The notes beneath the pieces were generated by a model. That model was not told where the DNA came from. It was given only the letters and a program-made list of their open reading frames with translations, and made no database searches. A DNA stretch of 10,045 nucleotides from Akkermansiaceae bacterium. GTDB lineage: Bacteria; Verrucomicrobiota; Verrucomicrobiia; Verrucomicrobiales; Akkermansiaceae. The stretch is taken from NCBI GenBank assembly GCA_025457805.1, contig JALOTR010000049.1, positions 1 to 10,045 of the forward strand, in the 5' to 3' direction. Shown here in pieces: positions 7,090 through 10,045 of the stretch. The translations under genes were made by a program, and so were the position numbers. Each line of letters starts with the position of its first letter. The first letter of the stretch is position 1.

Positions 7090-7388
7090 CGTTTCGTTTG
7101 CTCGATTTTTTTACCCCCCTTGGCGTATCGCAAATGCAAAATGGGCAACAGGCCGCCGAGAAGCCCGATGAATACCCATGGTGGGCTCCATGAGATTTGC
7201 TTGCGCTTCCGCCACGCGTCCGTTGGCACCACTTCGCCGTTGATCAAGCAACGCAAGGGAAGCTCCGCGCGATCCCGGAAAACGAGAAACTTGCCGTCAC
7301 GGAAAAAATCTCCGATCAGTGGTGGAAGTTCCATGGCGGATCCAGGCGGCTGATAGGGATTGATTGGCGGCTGTTCGCTCACACTCAC
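7086..7388 (-). CDS. Small one-helix membrane protein of the NPYxPP type, probably half-length
   Basis: A 100-residue protein starting at GTG (the third codon is also GTG and an alternative start). It opens with a polar segment containing NPYQPP (10-15). DFFRDGKFLVFRDRAELPLRC (27-47) follows, then a basic stretch (AWRKRKQISW), and one hydrophobic helix, PPWVFIGLLGGLLPILHL (69-86), before a Lys-rich tail. From memory of unnamed proteins common in Verrucomicrobiota and Planctomycetota, this matches the RDG...LPxRC...WxPPWVY pattern; those proteins usually continue past the first helix with a second soluble or membrane part that is missing here. The function of that group is unknown to me. The stop overlaps the esterase ATG by four bases, so the two are probably co-transcribed and translationally coupled. 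A run of G then A (minus strand, about 7117-7107) near the end is a place where a past frameshift could have occurred. Confidence 0.65.
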   Translation of the reverse strand: MSVSEQPPINPYQPPGSAMELPPLIGDFFRDGKFLVFRDRAELPLRCLINGEVVPTDAWRKRKQISWSPPWVFIGLLGGLLPILHLRYAKGGKKIEQTKR

Positions 7389-7418
7389 AGGACTTCACTA
7401 TCTTCCATGTTCCTGCAT

Positions 7419-7434
7419 TTCAAGAATTCTTAAA
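7419..7434. promoter_or_regulatory. Palindrome, possible operator
   Basis: AAGAATTCTT (7422-7431) is a perfect 10-base palindrome, extended by TT/AA across one mismatched pair to 16 bases. It lies 31-46 bases upstream of the minus-strand GTG start and overlaps the putative -35 and the end of the mini-ORF. A dimeric regulator site is conceivable but no regulator gene is nearby. Confidence 0.25.
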
Positions 7435-7566
7435 CCGCGCAGGTTGGCACAGATCTAACATCCCCAGGAAACAGATTCCCTGCACAGCCACAGGCCGGAT
7501 CGGAGTTCTCTTGGCCTCTTGGCTGGATTCCGTCGGGATCTTCGCCACACCGTCGTTCTGAAGCAT
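7420..7566 (-). CDS. Possible 48-codon mini-gene or protein-like relic of a dispersed element
   Basis: The minus strand is open from 7647 to a TGA at 7422-7420. From an ATG at 7566 it reads 48 residues of unusually protein-like composition, with AKIPTESSQEAKRTPIRP followed by VAVQGICFLGMLDLCQP and ending ARFKNS. There is no Shine-Dalgarno site and no recognised domain. It ends 31 bases before the GTG of the membrane protein gene. A hairpin CAGGGAA-TCTG-TTTCCTG (one G-U pair; 7482-7465) lies inside it, so a structured RNA or dispersed repeat is an equal possibility. Confidence 0.25.
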   Translation of the reverse strand: MLQNDGVAKIPTESSQEAKRTPIRPVAVQGICFLGMLDLCQPARFKNS

Positions 7567-7664
7567 CAACTGGCGGCTGGCCTCGATGCGTTTGGGGGAA
7601 GTTTGTGCTGGGAAGATTCTCGCGTGGCGGCTAGATGCCGGGGTCCGCTATTTCTTCCGAGACC

Positions 7665-9611
7665 ATGAAGCAGAAGATCACCCTCACATTCCTGTCGCTT
7701 TTTTGCGTTCCGGCGCTGTTTGCTTTGGAGCAGCTTCCGTATCATCATCCCGGCCTGGTGGTCGATCTGGGTGTGGGTCTCTGGGCTTGGCCGGTTCCTT
7801 GTGATGCGGATGGTGATGGCGATTTCGATCTGATCGTTTCCTGTCCGGACAAACCGAGCAACGGGGTTTATCTGTTTGAAAACGCCACGGGCGATACGGC
7901 CAAGGTGAAGATGCCTGTATTCAAGCCCGCCAGGTTCATCAGCAAAACGGTGCATTATGTGACGCCGAGTTATGTGGAAGGAGGGATGCGGGTCATGACG
8001 CCGGGTGTGGAATACCCTGATTTCGTGAAGAGCGGGCTCGACCGAAAAACCAAGCTGCCCATCGACGCCGCATTTCATAAGCCGCAAGGACCTCAGACCA
8101 AGGGGCCGAAACTCCGCCATCATCAGTGGCGCTATGTGGATTACGATGGAGATGGGGCGCTCGACCTGATTGTAGCCGTCGAAGACTGGAGTTATTATGG
8201 CTGGGATGATGCATGGAACGCAAAGGGGGAATGGCAGAACGGACCCTTGCATGGTTGGATTTATGTCATCCGGAACAGTGGCAGCACGGCAGCGCCCAAG
8301 TATGAGCAACCGAGTTTCATCCATGCCGATGGCAAGCGTTTGGATGTGTATGGATGCCCCTCACCCCAGTTCGAAGATTTTGATCGGGATGGGGATCTTG
8401 ATCTGATTTGCGGCGAGTTTTTGGATGGCTTCACTTATTTTCAGAATACGGGCACACGCAGCGCACCGGTTTATGCGAAGGGTGTCCGGCTCACCGATAC
8501 GACGGGAGGGCGGCTGCGGATGGACCTTCAAATGATCGTGCCGGTCGCCTTCGATTGGGACAGGGACGGAGATATGGATTTGATCTGTGGCGATGAGGAT
8601 GGCCGTGTGGCCTTCATCGAGAATACCGGCAGATTTGCTGCGGATGCTTCGCCTGTTTTCGAGAAGCCAAGTTATTTCAAACAGGAGGCGGACACCTTGA
8701 AGTGCGGCGCTCTGGCCACGCCGGTGGGTTTTGATTGGGATGGCGATGGAGACATGGATCTCATCAGTGGCAACACGGCGGGTTATATCGAGTTTTTCGA
8801 GAATCTCAGTGGCAAGGATGTTGCGATTCCCAAATGGAATGCTCCCGTGCGCTTGGAAGCGGATGGCAAAACGTTTCGGGTGATGGCAGGCAACCGCAGC
8901 ATCCAGGGTCCCGCCGAAGCCAAATGGGGATATACCACACTGAACATCGCGGATTGGGATGGCGATGGATTGCCGGACATTGTTTTCAACTCCATCCTCG
9001 GCGAGGTGCAGTGGCTCCGGAATGTGGGCACGCGGACCCGCCCCATACTTGCGTCGCCCTTGCCGGTGGAGGTGGATTGGGAGGGACCGCAGCCTGAGTT
9101 GAAATGGGGTTGGCTCAAGCCCCAGGGCAAGGGAATCCTCACCCAGTGGCGGACGACGCCCGTTGTTCACGACTTCAATGATGACGGGCTGCCGGACTTG
9201 GCGATGTTGGATACGGAGGGATATCTCACGTTTTTCGAGCGCACCAACGAAGGACTCAAATCACCGTGGCGGGCTTTCGTCAATGAAGCAGGCCAACCCT
9301 TGCGACTCAACCCGGGGGAAGCGGGGAGGAGCGGCAGGCGCAAGCTTTGTGTCACGGATTGGGATGGCGATGGCAGGTTTGATTTCCTCCTGAACTCCGC
9401 CAATGCCGACTTCCTCCAACAGGTCGGTGAAAAGGATGGCAAGTGGGTGATGAAAAGCGCCGGCACCCTCGCCGACCGGAACATCGAGGGTCATGACGTG
9501 AGTCCAACGGTGGTGGACTTCGATGGAGACAAGATTCCGGACTTTCTGGGTGGAGCGGAGGACGGGCGATTTTATATCATGAGAAATCCACGCGCTGGAG
9601 CGAAGGAGTAA
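7665..9611 (+). CDS. Secreted FG-GAP/VCBS repeat protein, probable calcium-binding beta-propeller
   Basis: An exported protein of 648 residues. The ATG at 7665 is chosen because it places a typical signal peptide at the start (MKQKITLTFLSLFCVPALFA, cleavage before LEQ); an ATG at 7635 would add ten unlikely residues. There are nine Asp-rich loops of the DxDxDGxxD type: residues 47-55, 159-167, 238-246, 297-305, 357-365, 430-438, 503-511, 565-573 and 618-626. In the seventh loop Asn replaces the second Asp (DFNDDGLPD), and in the last Lys replaces the Gly (DFDGDKIPD). Most are followed by FENxxG- or FIENTG-like strands. This is the integrin-like FG-GAP/VCBS pattern, each loop binding Ca2+ in one propeller blade. 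Spacing is 53-79 residues except the first gap (112), which holds an extra segment around residues 80-155. No catalytic motif is recognised; such proteins are often found beside polysaccharide-degradation genes, so carbohydrate or surface binding is an inference. It is divergent from the esterase/rhamnosidase block. Confidence 0.85.
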   Translation: MKQKITLTFLSLFCVPALFALEQLPYHHPGLVVDLGVGLWAWPVPCDADGDGDFDLIVSCPDKPSNGVYLFENATGDTAKVKMPVFKPARFISKTVHYVTPSYVEGGMRVMTPGVEYPDFVKSGLDRKTKLPIDAAFHKPQGPQTKGPKLRHHQWRYVDYDGDGALDLIVAVEDWSYYGWDDAWNAKGEWQNGPLHGWIYVIRNSGSTAAPKYEQPSFIHADGKRLDVYGCPSPQFEDFDRDGDLDLICGEFLDGFTYFQNTGTRSAPVYAKGVRLTDTTGGRLRMDLQMIVPVAFDWDRDGDMDLICGDEDGRVAFIENTGRFAADASPVFEKPSYFKQEADTLKCGALATPVGFDWDGDGDMDLISGNTAGYIEFFENLSGKDVAIPKWNAPVRLEADGKTFRVMAGNRSIQGPAEAKWGYTTLNIADWDGDGLPDIVFNSILGEVQWLRNVGTRTRPILASPLPVEVDWEGPQPELKWGWLKPQGKGILTQWRTTPVVHDFNDDGLPDLAMLDTEGYLTFFERTNEGLKSPWRAFVNEAGQPLRLNPGEAGRSGRRKLCVTDWDGDGRFDFLLNSANADFLQQVGEKDGKWVMKSAGTLADRNIEGHDVSPTVVDFDGDKIPDFLGGAEDGRFYIMRNPRAGAKE

Positions 9612-9619
9612 ATGGGCAG

Positions 9620-9656
9620 CTTGGCTCCACCCTTGAAAAGGGAAAGAGCTACCAAG
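9620..9656. terminator. Hairpin between convergent genes
   Basis: CCCTT (9630-9634), loop GAA, AAGGG (9638-9642) forms the tip. CTC (9625-9627)/GAG (9646-9648) and CTTGG (9620-9624)/CCAAG (9652-9656) extend it with an internal loop and a three-base bulge. It begins nine bases after the repeat-protein stop and covers the stop codon of the convergent dehydrogenase. Neither strand has a T-run. A bidirectional terminator is the likely role. Confidence 0.4.
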
Positions 9657-10045
9657 GCAGGATGCCGTCCTCACCGATGAAGGTGCCGCTTGGCGATCCG
9701 GGTGGGAGTGTGGCGGCGTGGAAGATCACTTCCGCGCCTTGGGCCGCGCTGCGAGGGGCGTCTTCACCCCCCATGTCGGTGCGGCACCATCCGGGCGAGA
9801 TGGCATTGATGATGAGCGGGGTGTTTGCAAATTGTTTGCCAAGGCAGACCGTGGCCATGTTGAGCGCGGCCTTGGATATCTGATAGGCGGGAAAACATTT
9901 CTCTGCGAGAAGTGAATCGTTTCCCGCGCATTTGCCGAAGGAACCAAGCGAGGAGGAAACCATCACCACGAGTGGTTGCGGCGCATTCAACAAGTGAGGC
10001 GAGAGAGCCAACGTCAGGGCGACTGCTCCTGTGACGTTGGTTTGC
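9649..10045 (-). CDS. Short-chain dehydrogenase/reductase, C-terminal part (partial)
   Basis: An NAD(P)H-dependent oxidoreductase of the classical SDR family. The reading frame runs off the right edge of the window; about 131 C-terminal residues are visible and the N-terminal TGxxxGxG cofactor motif lies outside. Upstream of position 10011 the frame continues as QTNVTGAVALTL, the usual SDR NVxG helix, so any start inside the window would be false. Visible motifs: VVMVSSSLGS with the active-site Ser, YQISKAAL with the catalytic YxxxK (Tyr codon 9883-9885, Lys codon 9871-9873), and PGWCRTDMGG, the cofactor-loop motif. The ending GTFIGEDGILPW resembles the F-x-D-G-x-x-x-P-W ending of carbonyl-reductase/C-factor-like SDRs. 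The substrate is unknown. It ends 37 bases from the convergent repeat-protein gene and has no evident link to the rhamnosidase block. Confidence 0.9.
   Translation of the reverse strand, partial: QTNVTGAVALTLALSPHLLNAPQPLVVMVSSSLGSFGKCAGNDSLLAEKCFPAYQISKAALNMATVCLGKQFANTPLIINAISPGWCRTDMGGEDAPRSAAQGAEVIFHAATLPPGSPSGTFIGEDGILPW

Larger units (their letters stand above)
7389..7664. other. Divergent intergenic region
   Basis: About 275 bases between the minus-strand membrane protein/esterase genes and the plus-strand repeat-protein gene; it should hold promoters in both directions. A minus-strand TTGAAA (7422-7417) followed after 15 bases by GATAGT (7401-7396) is a poor promoter candidate. The 10-base palindrome at 7422-7431 and the possible mini-ORF at 7420-7566 are listed separately. 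No convincing plus-strand promoter was found before 7665. Confidence 0.5.

Noticed and set aside
8361..9170. 269-codon minus-strand open frame antisense to the repeat protein
   Set aside because: Its sequence is rich in repeated I-P-I-P-I patterns that are the reverse complement of the Asp-rich calcium loops; it is a shadow.
8733..9373. A 17-base sequence beginning GATTGGGATGG repeated at 8733-8749, 8952-8968 and 9357-9373
   Set aside because: These copies encode the DWDGDG calcium loops of the repeat protein in the same frame; they are neither a CRISPR array nor a mobile repeat.
9649..10011. Start of the dehydrogenase at a TTG at 10011
   Set aside because: The frame continues upstream with the conserved NVTGAVALTL helix, so the gene is cut by the window edge rather than starting there.

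Overview
The window looks like chromosomal DNA from a moderately GC-rich, Gram-negative heterotroph, most likely a member of the Verrucomicrobiota (a Luteolibacter- or Haloferula-like lineage) or a close PVC relative. This rests on gene style: a secreted protein ending in a choice-of-anchor D (ASPM-SPD-2-Hydin-like) domain, a small membrane protein opening with an NPYQPP-type motif, large multidomain secreted glycoside hydrolases, a FG-GAP/VCBS repeat protein, and weak or absent Shine-Dalgarno sequences. The assignment is an inference from protein families; no rRNA or other marker gene is present.

Layout. Bases 1-60 may hold the last codons of an upstream plus-strand gene. A leader of about 300-340 bases follows, with a hairpin plus T-run, and then a plus-strand gene for a secreted beta-sandwich protein (405-1364). 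This converges on a minus-strand block read from right to left: a short one-helix membrane protein (7388-7086), a secreted esterase made of two tandem alpha/beta-hydrolase domains (7089-5323), and a 1282-residue secreted GH78 alpha-L-rhamnosidase (5230-1382). The first two genes overlap by ATGA. A good extended -10 promoter element sits directly on the esterase stop codon, so the rhamnosidase probably has its own promoter as well as read-through from the esterase. A divergent intergenic region of about 275 bases (7389-7664) separates this block from a plus-strand FG-GAP/VCBS repeat protein (7665-9611). The right edge holds the C-terminal part of a minus-strand short-chain dehydrogenase/reductase, convergent with the repeat protein.

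How the genes fit together. The esterase and the rhamnosidase both carry export signals and form a plausible two-step attack on decorated, rhamnose-containing plant or algal polysaccharides (pectic rhamnogalacturonan, for example): removal of acyl groups, then release of terminal L-rhamnose. The rhamnosidase carries two inserted beta-sandwich modules, one LamG/DUF1080-like and one F5/8 type C-like, that may bind carbohydrate. The divergent repeat protein is also exported and probably forms a calcium-dependent beta-propeller; its role is unknown. No transporter, regulator, mobile element, CRISPR array, tRNA or rRNA was seen.

The points most worth following up are the exact internal duplication of the esterase, the order of elements in the rhamnosidase LamG-like insert, the stop-codon-embedded promoter, the half-length membrane protein, and a possible mini-gene or dispersed element in the divergent intergenic region.
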